From: Trichopria drosophilae
Taxonomy: Eukaryota; Arthropoda; Insecta; Hymenoptera; Diapriidae
Assembly (NCBI GenBank): GCA_030407085.1
Contig: JAQOWT010000016.1
Location: 62,001-126,000, forward strand
Direction of reading: 5' to 3'
Length of the DNA stretch: 64,000 nt
The position numbers were made by a program, and so were the translations under genes. The notes below the pieces were generated by a model. It worked only from the letters and a program-made list of their open reading frames with translations, was not told the DNA's origin and searched no databases. Below, piece by piece: positions 54,184 to 64,000 of this stretch; position 1 is the first letter of the stretch; each line of letters starts with the position of its first letter.

Positions 54184-54615
54184 TTTTAGTCTTGCCTATT
54201 GGATTTGCCATTTTGAGTGTCAATATTTTGTGATCCGTTTTACAACCAGCGACCACAGAAACCCCCAAATACTAAGATTCGTACATATCGAGGTTATTTC
54301 GCACCACTTTGTCCGCCATATTGGATCCGCCATTTTTAATTTCAGAATTTTAAGCTCGGATTCGTAATCAGCGACTCCAGAAACCCTCGAATACTGAGAT
54401 TCATCCAGATCGGGGCTATTTTGCATTTTTGGTCCGCCATATTGGATCCGCCATTTTAAATTTTACAATTTTGAGCTCGGATTCGTAATCAGCGACCCCA
54501 AAAAACCCCGACTACAGAGATCCATCCTGATCCGGGCTATTTTGCATTTTTGGTCCGCCATATAGGATCCGTAATTTTAAATTTTACAATTTTGAGCTCG
54601 GATTCGTAATCAGCG
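54184..54615. repeat. 121-bp tandem modules in the piggyBac 3' arm
   Basis: TCCGCCATATTGGATCCGCC-type cores start at 54312, 54433 and 54554 (period 121). Each is followed by a conserved AATTTT(A/G)AGCTCGGATTCGTA segment and CAGCGAC. The left copy of the arm has only one module, so module number changes. Related arrays are at 12290-12722. Confidence 0.8.
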
Positions 54616-54801
54616 ACCCGAAAAACATATAAAAAAGAATTTACTTGTTCGAAAACGTGAAGGAATTTCTTTAAATTCCGATCTCCGAAAACTTCCGAAA
54701 TCTATCTTCAAAAAAGCCGCCATTTTAGATTTTCTACGATGAAATAAACCAATTCTATTGCCATATCTCTTCAGTACAGACATTTTATGCACTTTTTATA
54801 T

Positions 54802-55817
54802 ACTTTTCCACTCGCCTATCGTCCGTTCTCCCATATAAATTTCAAATTAAAAAAAAAATTACTTCAAAAAATTGATGTTTTTTCAGATATTTTTGGCATT
54901 ATTTAGTGTAAACATTAATTTTTTGCAAATTTTGTCCGCGCCATTCGAAAGAGCACCCTTCAAAATAGTCGGTAAGTTACTCTACAAATTAATACTTCAA
55001 TTATTTTGCAATGATACAAGCGACGAAATTCGTATCACGCAGAATGTGCAATTTTGACATTGGTCAGAGTATACACAATATATTTTTAAGGTATTTTTAT
55101 TATATTCGAAAAGAATTTTTACTTTATTTACGTGTTATATTATTTCGGGTATTCTTTCTAATTTGGAATTAATTAAAAACTATTAAATCATAAACGAAAA
55201 GTAGGTCACTCATTCAATTAGACATAAAATTTGCTAATTAATAATGAAAAACTATTTCATTAATAAAACATTAATTTTTACTATTAGATTAGTAATCTAG
55301 TTTTTATTTTAAATTAGTCTTTTTGACTCATAACCTCAGATTTAAAGAGTTCTTTTTAAATGTTCAGGCTATAACAAAAACGTTGGTCAAAATTTTACTA
55401 AAATTCTGTCACGATTAGTGAAAGTTTCAATCTCAAGTATGTTAGATATTTATTATGTAGAATGTATAAACATTAACGTCCCAGACAGTAAAATAAAAAA
55501 GAGTTCAGAATGATTTCGAAATATGCTCTAAAAGAAGTCAGAAGTTGGGGCTCTATTTTGCTGTCTGTGTTATGAACTAATGATTTTTAAAGGTTTTTAT
55601 TTTTTATTGCAATATAAGCTAACGATAAAAGTTGTTTGAGTCCACAAAGTGGACCCCTTTTTTTTTATTTAATGCATAAGTTTGTTGAAATACTAAGTAT
55701 AGTATCTCGTTCTTTATCAAAACTTAATATCTTTTAATATTGTTTATCATATCAACACCACAAAAATCATAGGGTTAAGGAAAAAATCGTGTTCAATGCG
55801 TTGCTACGAGCTTTAAC
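54802..55817. other. AT-rich duplicated spacer, no gene seen
   Basis: The equivalent of 2071-3090, differing by isolated substitutions. No coding evidence. Confidence 0.5.
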
Positions 55818-56230
55818 TGACACACTGATAGCAAAAACGGGCTAAACATACGCCGCGAGAAAAAATGGGTTATTATTCTGTTCGCGAGCAAAGACGAAAC
55901 AAATTACAGGCTGTGGGCAAAAGTGAGTTACACTATTGTGAGAGCAAAAATGACTTAAAATATTCTTCAGGACAAAAACAAATTAGAAATTTAAGTCATT
56001 CTTGCCCGCTCGGAAATTATAAGTCACTTTTACCAGCAAAGAAATTTTAACTTAACTTTGCTCGTGTTATAATTTTGTATAGAAACTTGTTCGCTTTGAT
56101 ATCGCAATTTTTTAATTTTTGGGATTCTTTTAAAAAATATACAAATGATTTAAAATTTTTATCATTATTTGTGTTAATTCCCTGATTACACTATTATACC
56201 CTCCTCTTATGTTAATTCTGTAATAAAAGT

Positions 56231-56564
56231 TGGTGACGCGTATACTTTATATCGCGTAATAGGACGCGGACTTTAGGAGTTTGGAGAAAAAAAGGCATCT
56301 AATTCCCCGAGACCACTTCGTTTATTAAATTTACACTTATGGTGTCGGAAGCACAGTATTCTCGAAATTATGCGGAAAACAAATCAATTGGAAAATCGTT
56401 AAGAACTCTTAATTCGTTCGAAACAGCGTAATGTTGCTCGCGGAGCGTCAATTGCCGAACTGCCGCATGGCACGCTTTTTCGCCGGAAAACCCGAAGCTA
56501 GACGTCGTGAGTCAAACGAGTGTCTTTTAGGACACATTTCAGCAAGCAGCATACATACGTAACC
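56231..56564 (+). mobile_element. Probable solo LTR, 334 bp
   Basis: Inserted in the TGACAC unit relative to copies A and C, with AAAAGT duplicated on both sides (56225-56230 and 56565-56570). The ends TGGTGACGCG and TACGTAACC resemble an LTR (TG start, CG(T)AACA-like end), but the last base departs from CA. The end resembles that of the LTR at 1-409 (TACGTAACA). No coding region. A non-LTR origin is unlikely because there is no A-rich tail. Confidence 0.6.
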
Positions 56565-56590
56565 AAAAGTATTCAATTTGGTATGCTTCT

Positions 56591-57258
56591 ACACTGAGGA
56601 AAGGATTGCTTACTAAAAAGAAGGCTTCTTAATAGTTAAGAAATCATATATTTAAATACAGCGAATCCAATAATTTTTTAAGTATAAAATAATTATTCAT
56701 TTCATATAAAGCTGACATTTCTTAGTGCAAACAATGCATTTTATATCTTTAAGAAATATCTATTAAATGCAACCAAACGTTTCATAATAGTTAAGAAACC
56801 GCTTGTTTACTATGAGTTTGTATCTATAAAGTAATGATAATAGCTACAAAATGTAAGGTTGGAGTCGATACGCATCGTAACACAACCTCAAATGACAACC
56901 CGGCTGCTTTGTTTGGTTTGTTAAGAACGATTGAGCGCCATTGCAATTCAGTGGTTGTTATTGTGAAAACAAATAAATTAAAGATATTGTTTATAATATT
57001 AAATATGCTTATTTTATAAACAAATTCATCGTATAAGAAACATGTTCCATGTCTTATTTGTGAATTTGCGCAGCTGTCGAGTTCAAAGTATACGTTTTTC
57101 AACTATTAAGAAATGGTCAATTCTGATATAAGAAATAAAATGCTAATATTATATGAATCGCAATTAGCAGTACAATGCCATCTTTACATTAAAAGAATGA
57201 TTTCAACTTTGCAATTGAATGATATTTTTTTACAACAAACGATCCTTTCTCTCAGTGT
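56591..57258 (+). mobile_element. Nested 670-bp inverted-repeat element, copy B
   Basis: Equivalent of 3524-4194, with ACACTGAGGAAAGGATTG at the left end and CTTTCTCTCAGTGT at the right end. Confidence 0.55.
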
Positions 57259-58576
57259 ACATTGCTTAATTCTCGGAATTTTTGAAAGAGACGTGTACAA
57301 CTGATATTCATTGTCATTGACTTATTGTTTTCGCCAATTTTTTAATGCAGGGGCAGAATTAACTATTGAGAGGCATATTATTTGCAGAATATACGCTCCC
57401 TTATCACTGTTCGACGCTGATTTTGCCTTTGACAAGCAGAGTATCATATCCGAACTGTTTTTTGGTGCTGAAAACGACGACACTAGCAGCATTTTCCTAT
57501 TCCGTCGCATTTTTGAGAAAAGTGAGGTTAAATGTATCGAAATTAGCGTTTTTGGATTAATTTTAGGGCACAAGAGATTTTTCACAAGCGAAGTATCATA
57601 TCCGACGTGTTTTTTGTTATGATGCTAGCAGAATTTTCTGTTACGTCACTTTTTCGAGATTAGACGCTACGAGCAAAAATGTATAAAAATATTATGAAGA
57701 TAAAAATTACATGTATAAAATATTCTTTTGGGCAAAACCGAATTAAAAATGTATATCATTTTTGCTGGCGCTGAAATTATAATTCGTTTTTGCTCGCGCT
57801 ATTATTTTATATTATTGAACTTGAACGGTCGCGCTTAATAATCGTTTTAATATATCACCTTATATTGTCAATTGTCATCAACTTTGCAATTACTTTGAGT
57901 TAAGGCCTTATCCTTATAATATGGCCTTTCTCATTGCAAAGCTTCGCAAGCTAGTCTCAAAAGATTCAAACTTTCTAAGTTTACGAGTTTAAGTTAATCG
58001 GTAATAATTGAATAAATCACAAAACCTGTTTAATTATATAGATATATTTTATAAAGTACATAAATGCGTTCTTAAACAAAAAATGATGAAGTACAAAAAT
58101 AATATGCTACATTATTCGTTATCGCTATCTCCACTCGCAAAATCATAGTAAGAAATAAATAAAACTTTATTGTTTTCATAATTGAGTTGTTTTTCGATTT
58201 CAATTATAACAATGTCATATTTTAACAGCATTCCTAAATAAATAGAATCATGTTTACACATGATTATACTCGTAAGTCACTTTGTGTAGATATTATTCGA
58301 ATTAATACAAAAACGGGTTAACTTTTGGAAATTGGCAAAAGTAAGTTAATTTCAGCTAACGGGTAAAAATGGTTTACTTTTTATGATGCGAGCAAAAGTG
58401 GGTTAAATATTCCATAAGAGCAAAAGTGAATTATAATTTTAATCCATTTTTGCCCTCAACATTATATAAGTCATTTTTGCTCGCGGAGATTATTTAATTC
58501 ATTTTTCCGCGTTAAAAAAGTTAATTCACTTTTGCCCGCGTTATATTTTTGACCCATTTTTATTCTCAGCGTGTCA

Positions 58577-59682
58577 ACTATGAGTGAACAAAATACTTTA
58601 AATCGGGGAAAATGTATTCTGAAACTGTTACGTTTAATAATCTTAAATTATTATTCTTAGAATGAGTGATTCTGTGATTAACAATGTGCAACTTTCAATA
58701 AAATAAAATTAAGAGGTAGAAAAGGGTTTCATTTCATTTATAGAAGACATAATCACATATCCTTTCATATTTAGGCTGTTGTTGTGGAATTGATGACATC
58801 GTAATCATGAGTTTAAAGTCGAATTCTTGGACCTTGAGTTATTTTGTCAAATTTCAAAATGTTAATTTCATTTTAAATGAAAGATTGTAGGACATATTTT
58901 TCTATCTCTGTGAATTCCAAATATTTTTTGCATCTTTTATATATGTCGAAAACAAATATACTGTAAAATGTGCTATATTTCTGAAAATGTGACCCTTGCG
59001 TCCTAATCCAGCAAATGAGAAAGTATTCAATCGTTCAAAATCACCCGAATGACCATAAGCATGCTTAAGATTTGACGCAATTCAAATATATTTTTAAAAT
59101 ATAAGTATATTTTAAGTATTATTTTATTTTTTTATTAACTAAAAATAGTTAACAAGGTTAACAGTTATATATAAATAAACAACTTTCGTAAATAACAGTC
59201 TTACCCTGCAAACACCGAAAGTCACAGTTATGTAATATATACGTAATGGTTACAGTATTACATAAATGTTACATAGTTGTTACATAACTGATTACAGGGT
59301 AAGCACAAAGTAAGACAGGGTTCCAATAAACAAAAAAGTATACGGAATCGATATTGTGCATTCCGTTTCTTTCTAGTGGCGTATTGATTATTCGAGATTC
59401 TTATTGGAATTTATACTATTTTATACGACCTGTAATACCAGAATTAAATTCATTCGATTATACGATGCCGTATTTAACGCATTACAATAGTATATTGTGC
59501 ATCTAAGGCGGAAAGGCATGTATTACGACGAGGGATTCAGCATCGCCCGAGCGTGTAATGCATTTCCGCCCGTGGCGCACACGAGACGTTTTATAACACC
59601 CGTCGGCAAAAATGCCGCGTAACTGACCGAGCGGTAACGAGTGCGGGCTGTAATGAGAACAGCGGGCGGTACATTCTCGGGA

Positions 59683-59690
<8 letters not shown>
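58577..59690. other. AT-rich duplicated flank with a 104-bp fold-back
   Basis: Equivalent of 5509-6618. A fold-back at 59200-59303 is bounded by CTTACCCTG and CAGGGTAAG, with inner arms CAGTTATGTAA and TTACATAACTG and several more TTACAT strings: a small palindromic MITE. No gene. Confidence 0.5.
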
Positions 59691-59717
<27 letters not shown>

Positions 59718-59735
59718 TCCCTCCCTCCCGCTGTC
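59686..59735 (+). repeat. CT microsatellite, right copy
   Basis: (CT)n then CCTTCCCTCCCTCCC. Marks the right limit of identity with copy A. Confidence 0.9.
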
Positions 59736-59744
59736 TTTCTCTGT

Positions 59745-60235
59745 CATACCTTTGCAGAAGTAATTTTAACAACCCCTCCCACTTTGCCCCTACTTCCCCT
59801 ACATAACTTATCATTTCTCTAATATGTAATAAATGCTACTATTTATTTATTCCTAACTCCCGCTAAATTTGAGTAGTACAAATAACTATCTTGCAGTACA
59901 TTCTACTACATAAATAATGAAAATGACCAATTGATTACGACTATTTCTAAGACAGTAAATATGACTAAATTTTTCTCTCAGTGTATGGAATAATTTGTAA
60001 CTAAATATTTCAGACTTTTCGATCAACATTTGAATGACGCCTGACAGTGCAACCGCGACCTCATATGAGCGAGAAAGATACCAGGGGCTGATCAGACCTT
60101 GATCGGATTTATCGTTAGATCAGGTTCTGCATTATATTGAGGAAAACTGATCCGTACTTGATCAGGGCCGCATTAATTGATATTCTACACGAGGAAAAAT
60201 GGCTAGGTTTTGCATCGCGGTGAAGGTTTTATTTC
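59745..60235 (+). repeat. Inverted partner of 37665-38345
   Basis: Matches the reverse complement of 37665-38345 except for about 195 bases lost between GGGGCAAAGTGG-type direct repeats. Ends at ATTTCA (60235) and is immediately followed by a hairpin (60239-60302). Confidence 0.7.
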
Positions 60236-60238
60236 ACA

Positions 60239-60302
60239 GCTTTCTTACCCTCTAAAAGCATGTTTTCGTGTTTTTTAGCACGTTTTTAGAGGATAAGAAA
60301 GC
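60239..60302. repeat. Hairpin with arms of about 22 bp
   Basis: GCTTTCTTACCCTCTAAAA and its inverse TTTTAGAGGATAAGAAAGC flank a short loop. One mismatch seen in the stem. Too long for a typical terminator, and there is no associated gene; possibly a tiny MITE. Confidence 0.6.
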
Positions 60303-61113
60303 AATGATGCAAAGTCATGATAGAAAACCTAGAAATTTCTGTTCGTGTGGTAGATTTACTAATTTATACTGGAAAACCACAGCAATAACATTGAGACTAT
60401 TCATTAATTTTGTCATTATTTTGTTATTATTAAGAACTAAATATATATGATCTATATATAATACATTTCCATACGATCTATATATAATACACCGGTATTA
60501 GCAGAAATCTGAGAAAATTAGTAGGTCGCATACGAGTCCTCTCGTACTCGTACGAGTCTCGTACGAGTATTTATCAATACCTTTTGTAATTTATGATTCA
60601 ATTAATATAAGTAAAATGCTTTCAACAGAATGATGATGTAACAATAATCAATATATATATAAAAAATATAAGTTATTTCAATTATTTAAAACAAACGTTA
60701 GTGGTCAATGGGTAAACGATTTTCTCTGAATATTCTGATGAGTTTCCTCTAAATTTCTTAGAGTGGAAGTTTCCAAATGTTGGACTGAAAACTCACTCTT
60801 CGCGTGGAATGAAAATTCACTCCGTGTGGAGTTAAAATTCATTCCAAACAGATTAAGATTATGTCCCTGTGCTCTCAATGACAGTTATAAGTAGAGTTAG
60901 AAAAAGTAGAGTGCCTTAATTTATATAGTTATATATTGTATTATTATAAAATACTTGGAATATGAAGTTTTTAAAGCCATTAAAAAAAGAATATTAATTA
61001 AGGAGACCCTGAGGTTAAGATGGTTAGGAGTAAATTTGAAATTAGTAATTTTTTGGGTAAATTAAATACACCGATAGGTCAAGTAAAGCTCTTAAAAAAC
61101 ATAAATATGATGA
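60303..61113. other. AT-rich sequence with small repeats, no gene seen
   Basis: Contains a tandem GATCTATATATAATACA duplication (60450-60490), clustered CTCGTACGAG palindromes (60530-60570) and repeated (G)AAAACTCACTC/AAAATTCACTC strings (60785-60835). No coding frame. The copia element starts at its right edge. Confidence 0.45.
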
Positions 61114-61386
61114 TGTTAAATTATTTCTCGTAATTTCTGGTTACCGATATATTTGAATATTGTTTATTTTGATACTGACTGAGAGAGTGTATATGTGTGT
61201 GTATGTATGTGTGTACCTTCTCTCCGAATTATTTTCTCTAACTGAAGCAGACGGCGTCGATCAGCCTACCGATATAGTCGCGCGTTCTCAACTGTATAAG
61301 AAACTTATATAATAAACTCAGTATTCGGCAACCCAATAAAGTTTCTTTTATTTTATTTTTAATATTTTACATACGCACTGCTAACA
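61114..61386 (+). repeat. Copia 5' LTR
   Basis: TGTTAAATTATTTCTC...GCTAACA, 273 bp, close to the 276 bp of Drosophila copia. It has a TATA-like ATATAATAAA and an AATAAAG polyadenylation signal near 61335. The right edge is fixed by the primer site; the left edge is inferred from the TGTT start because the 3' LTR is outside the window. Confidence 0.65.
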
Positions 61387-61400
61387 GGTTATGGGCCCAG
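61387..61400 (+). promoter_or_regulatory. Copia primer-binding site (half tRNA-iMet type)
   Basis: GGTTATGGGCCCAG directly follows the LTR. This is the string used by Drosophila copia, which primes with an internal fragment of initiator tRNA-Met. Strong support for the copia lineage. Confidence 0.85.
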
Positions 61401-61586
61401 TGGTTTGTAAGTGATCGTGGTACTATAATTGGAAGTGAGAAGAAGAAAATCTCATTTCGGGCACAAACTTTAAAAGCTGTGCTGGTGTGCATACGTACGT
61501 GTGTGTTTGGCGTGATCGACGAAAACAGTTAAATTTGATTACGGTTGAGAACACGTTATTGTACAGTGTTCCGTAATTGTTGAAAA

Positions 61587-64000
61587 ATGTCGGAAGTGAA
61601 CACACAAAGTATGCTGAAATTTGATGGAACAAACTTTCAAGTTTGGAAGTTCCAAATCACTGCAGTTTTGACGGCCAATGGTATCCACGACATTGTAACC
61701 GGAAAACGACAAAAACCGGAGGATAGTATGAATGCTGAGAAATGGATTCGAGAAGACGCGAAAGCTATGTTCATTTTATCGAGTGCAATAAGTCCACAGC
61801 AACTCGAAAATTTTATTGTGTGCGAATCGTCACATGAAATTTGGAGGCAGTTATCGAGTCTGCACGAAGAGAAATCTGAAACAAATAAATTGGGATTATT
61901 GCAGCGTTTTCATAGACTGCACCGAATGGAATCTGGCGAAACGGTCATGCAGTTTATTACGAAAATTCGTAATGAAGCTAGAGCATTGAAAGACATAGGA
62001 GAAACGATGTCGGATTTGTCCGTAATTGCAAAAATTATTGATGGATTGTCATCAAAATTTAATCCATTTGTGTCTGCCTGGCATAATGTCGACATTTCGA
62101 ATCAAAAACTTGATACTCTGCAAGAAAGATTGCTGAAAGAAGAAAAACGGTTGGTTGAAAATGATTCAGAGGTGATTGCATTAGCAGCTACGAACGGTCG
62201 AAATTTCGGTAAACAACATCGAAATTGGAATTCTAAGGAAGTAAACAATGGATCAAAGTCGTTCACTGGAAAACAAAAGGAATCGATTGTTTGTTTCAAG
62301 TGTAAGAAGCCAGGTCATGTTATTAGAAATTGCCCATATAAGAACCAGGCTTACAAAAATAAATACAAAGTGAGTGATTCAAAATCAAATTCAAGTTCGA
62401 ATTCGTTTGCAACCGCATTTGCTGCGACGACCATAGGAGATAAAACAGTCGAAGTCCACGACATTTGTGAAGAAGAAGCAGCATTTTTGAATCGCGACGT
62501 TATCGACGTTTGGCTTTCAGATAGTGGTGCTTCTCGGCATATGACTTTTAGGCGAGAGTGGTTTGCAGAATTTTCACCGCGAGAAGGCGAACGTGTTTTT
62601 CTTGGCGATGACAGGTCGTGCGAAGTAAAAGGTACTGGTGCAATTATTTTCGATAGATTGGTTGATGGTAAATGGATCGAAGGCCGAATGGAAGACGTGT
62701 TGTATGTGCCGGATATGAAGAAAAATCTATTCTCGATTGGAGTGACAACAGCGAAAGGTTTTGAAGTTAGGTTTATCGGTGACAGTATTAAGTTTTATTC
62801 TGAGAATAATTTAGTAGCTAAAGGAATAAAACAAGAAAACAATGTCTACCGAATGTTAATTAAAGTTCGCAAAAATTTGTATGAAGCAAATATTTCAGTT
62901 AGTGATCCACTCTTATGGCACGAACGTCTAGGACATATCAATCAGCAGAGATTGCAAGAAATTTTCGATTTTGATCTTGTGAAAGGAGCTAAGGTGCAAG
63001 GGAGAAGAGATTTCTTTTGCGAACCGTGTCATCTGGCGAAATCTCATAGACTGCCGTTTCGAAAAGTAAGTGAAAACTGCAAATCATCCCGACCTGGAGA
63101 ATTTTTTCACAGTGATGTGTGCGGGCCAATGCAGGTTGAGTCACTTGGTGGTGCACGTTATTTTTTAAATTTTAAAGATGACTTTTCTGGTTTCAGAACG
63201 GTATTCCTTTTGAAACATAAATCGGATGTTTTTGACAAATTCAAGGAATTCGAGAAACTTGTGGCGAATCGTTTTGGACGACCAATGGGAAAATTGCGGA
63301 CAGATCGAGGACGAGAATTTTTAAATGATGACATGGAAAGATATGCACGAGCAAAAGGCATTGCTTTTGAACCGACAGCACCGTACACGCCTCAAGAAAA
63401 TGGTCAAGCAGAGAGGGACAACAGAACGATCATGGAAAGTACCAGAGCCATGTTGATTTGTAAGAATTTGCCCAAAATCTTATGGGGTGAAGCAGTAAAC
63501 ACGGCTGCATATTTACTGAACAGGACACCAAATAGTAGAAATAAACGTACAACTCCATATGAAGTCTGGATGGGTAAGAAACCTGATATATCGCACATTA
63601 GAGTTTTCGGTGCTGATGCATATGTACATATTCCTAAAATATTTAGAAAGAAATTGGACGCAAAAGCAAAGAAGGTCATTTTGACAGGATATCATGCTGA
63701 CTCCTGTATTTATAGATTATATGATCCTTCTAATAAAAAAATAATCTTGTCACGTGATGTTACTTTTTGTGAGAATAATATTTCGACAAAAGAGATTACT
63801 GATAAGGCATATGTTTTGTTCGACTGGCAGGACAATGACAGTGATCGCCTTGAATCTAGAAAGCTAAGCGAAGATAATAGGAGAAGGGAAACAAGTTCAA
63901 TTGACGAAAGTAATGAAGAAAGTGAATTGAGTGAGGAACAAACGATATCGAATGAACAAATATTCGCAGGTGAAGATAGTAATGACACTGAAACTAGAGC
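61587..64000 (+). CDS. Copia Gag-Pol polyprotein, 5' part (runs off the window)
   Basis: ATG at 61587 (MSEVNTQSMLKFDGTNFQVW), open for about 804 codons to the window end with no stop. In order: copia-type Gag (UBN2-like), a CCHC knuckle (CFKCKKPGHVIRNC near 234), an aspartic protease (WLSDSGASRHMT near 310), the GAG-pre-integrase HHCC finger (LWHERLGHINQ near 442, then CEPCH), and the integrase core with Asp in HSDVCGPM, Asp in RTDRGREF and Glu in GQAERDN, the last two 35 residues apart (D,D-35-E). RT and RNase H would lie beyond 64000. Protease-integrase-RT order defines Ty1/copia. All visible catalytic residues are present. Confidence 0.93.
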   Translation, partial: MSEVNTQSMLKFDGTNFQVWKFQITAVLTANGIHDIVTGKRQKPEDSMNAEKWIREDAKAMFILSSAISPQQLENFIVCESSHEIWRQLSSLHEEKSETNKLGLLQRFHRLHRMESGETVMQFITKIRNEARALKDIGETMSDLSVIAKIIDGLSSKFNPFVSAWHNVDISNQKLDTLQERLLKEEKRLVENDSEVIALAATNGRNFGKQHRNWNSKEVNNGSKSFTGKQKESIVCFKCKKPGHVIRNCPYKNQAYKNKYKVSDSKSNSSSNSFATAFAATTIGDKTVEVHDICEEEAAFLNRDVIDVWLSDSGASRHMTFRREWFAEFSPREGERVFLGDDRSCEVKGTGAIIFDRLVDGKWIEGRMEDVLYVPDMKKNLFSIGVTTAKGFEVRFIGDSIKFYSENNLVAKGIKQENNVYRMLIKVRKNLYEANISVSDPLLWHERLGHINQQRLQEIFDFDLVKGAKVQGRRDFFCEPCHLAKSHRLPFRKVSENCKSSRPGEFFHSDVCGPMQVESLGGARYFLNFKDDFSGFRTVFLLKHKSDVFDKFKEFEKLVANRFGRPMGKLRTDRGREFLNDDMERYARAKGIAFEPTAPYTPQENGQAERDNRTIMESTRAMLICKNLPKILWGEAVNTAAYLLNRTPNSRNKRTTPYEVWMGKKPDISHIRVFGADAYVHIPKIFRKKLDAKAKKVILTGYHADSCIYRLYDPSNKKIILSRDVTFCENNISTKEITDKAYVLFDWQDNDSDRLESRKLSEDNRRRETSSIDESNEESELSEEQTISNEQIFAGEDSNDTETR

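Larger units (their letters stand above)
46563..54801 (+). mobile_element. Palindromic piggyBac-like composite (interrupted by Gypsy)
   Basis: Two piggyBac-like copies lie head to head around a centre near 47710. The left half (46563-47690, inverted) keeps an end arm (to about 47170), a piece of the transposase 5' coding region (47176-47470) and the 5' leader (47500-47690). The right half has the whole transposase and its 3' arm, which is split by a Gypsy insertion at 49887-54147. The outermost inverted homology ends at GTGCATAAAATGTCTG (46567) and its inverse (near 54797). No unambiguous TTAA was identified at these ends. Confidence 0.65.
55818..58576 (+). mobile_element. TGACAC unit, copy B
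   Basis: Same ends as copy A (TGACACACTGATAGC and CAGCGTGTCA) and the same motif arrays. It contains a 334-bp later insertion and a 20-base gap near 57550 relative to copy A. Confidence 0.6.
48629..59735 (+). repeat. Large composite duplicated segment, copy B
   Basis: Collinear with 410-6640 apart from later insertions at 49887-54147 and 56231-56564 and two additional 121-bp modules (54370-54610). High identity, with scattered substitutions and small indels, shows the two copies are recent relative to the older repeats around them. Confidence 0.8.

Overview
The window looks like intergenic and intronic chromosome sequence from an insect (basis: R1-clade LINEs, a copia element with a half-tRNA-Met primer site, a DD41D mariner, piggyBac-like elements, and a short CCTAA tract matching the insect telomere repeat). 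No species can be assigned. It is AT-rich, with few host exons and many nested mobile elements. No tRNA, rRNA or CRISPR array was recognised.

Host genes. Two sets of host coding exons can be supported, both on the minus strand. A small two-exon gene (7116-7948, 98 residues) has a TATA box and consensus splice sites; its product is not recognised. The last two exons of a larger gene (17655-17851 and 14683-15216) join in phase and end in a KA1-like tail. A salt-inducible-kinase-type (SIK) protein is the best guess, held weakly.

Centre, 19.4-35.3 kb. Three R1-clade LINEs lie head to tail on the minus strand, and each body is embedded in a (GATA)n/(TATC)n microsatellite. Copies 1 and 2 are nearly identical, full length (5476 bp bodies) and have intact ORFs. 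Copy 3 is an older relative, 5'-truncated, with an intact ORF2, inserted in the same microsatellite target. ORF2 overlaps ORF1 in the +1 frame and has no AUG before the endonuclease domain. This array is the strongest candidate for an undescribed system: a LINE lineage apparently targeted to GATA repeats.

Left (0.4-6.6 kb) and right (48.6-59.7 kb). These are two copies of one composite segment: a decayed piggyBac-like transposase, its 3' arm with 121-bp modules, a 2.4-kb transposon-like unit bounded by TGACAC inverted repeats and packed with a GAGCAAAAATGAGTTA-like motif, and a nested 670-bp inverted-repeat element. The two copies act as filled and empty sites for each other. They date a Gypsy-type LTR element (49887-54147, 4-bp duplication TTAT) and a probable solo LTR (56231-56564, 6-bp duplication AAAAGT) as later insertions. 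A third, inverted copy of the TGACAC unit lies at 38.4-40.7 kb, inserted in a mariner remnant.

Other elements: an apparently intact DD41D-type mariner (41241-43678) with perfect 63-bp terminal repeats, several MITE-like fold-backs (8912-9740, 10727-11050, 44239-44854, 45364-45597, 59200-59303), and the first ~2.9 kb of a copia element with an open gag-pol frame running off the window end (61114-64000). Coordinates of element ends come from reading the sequence by eye; family names without a catalytic motif are inference.
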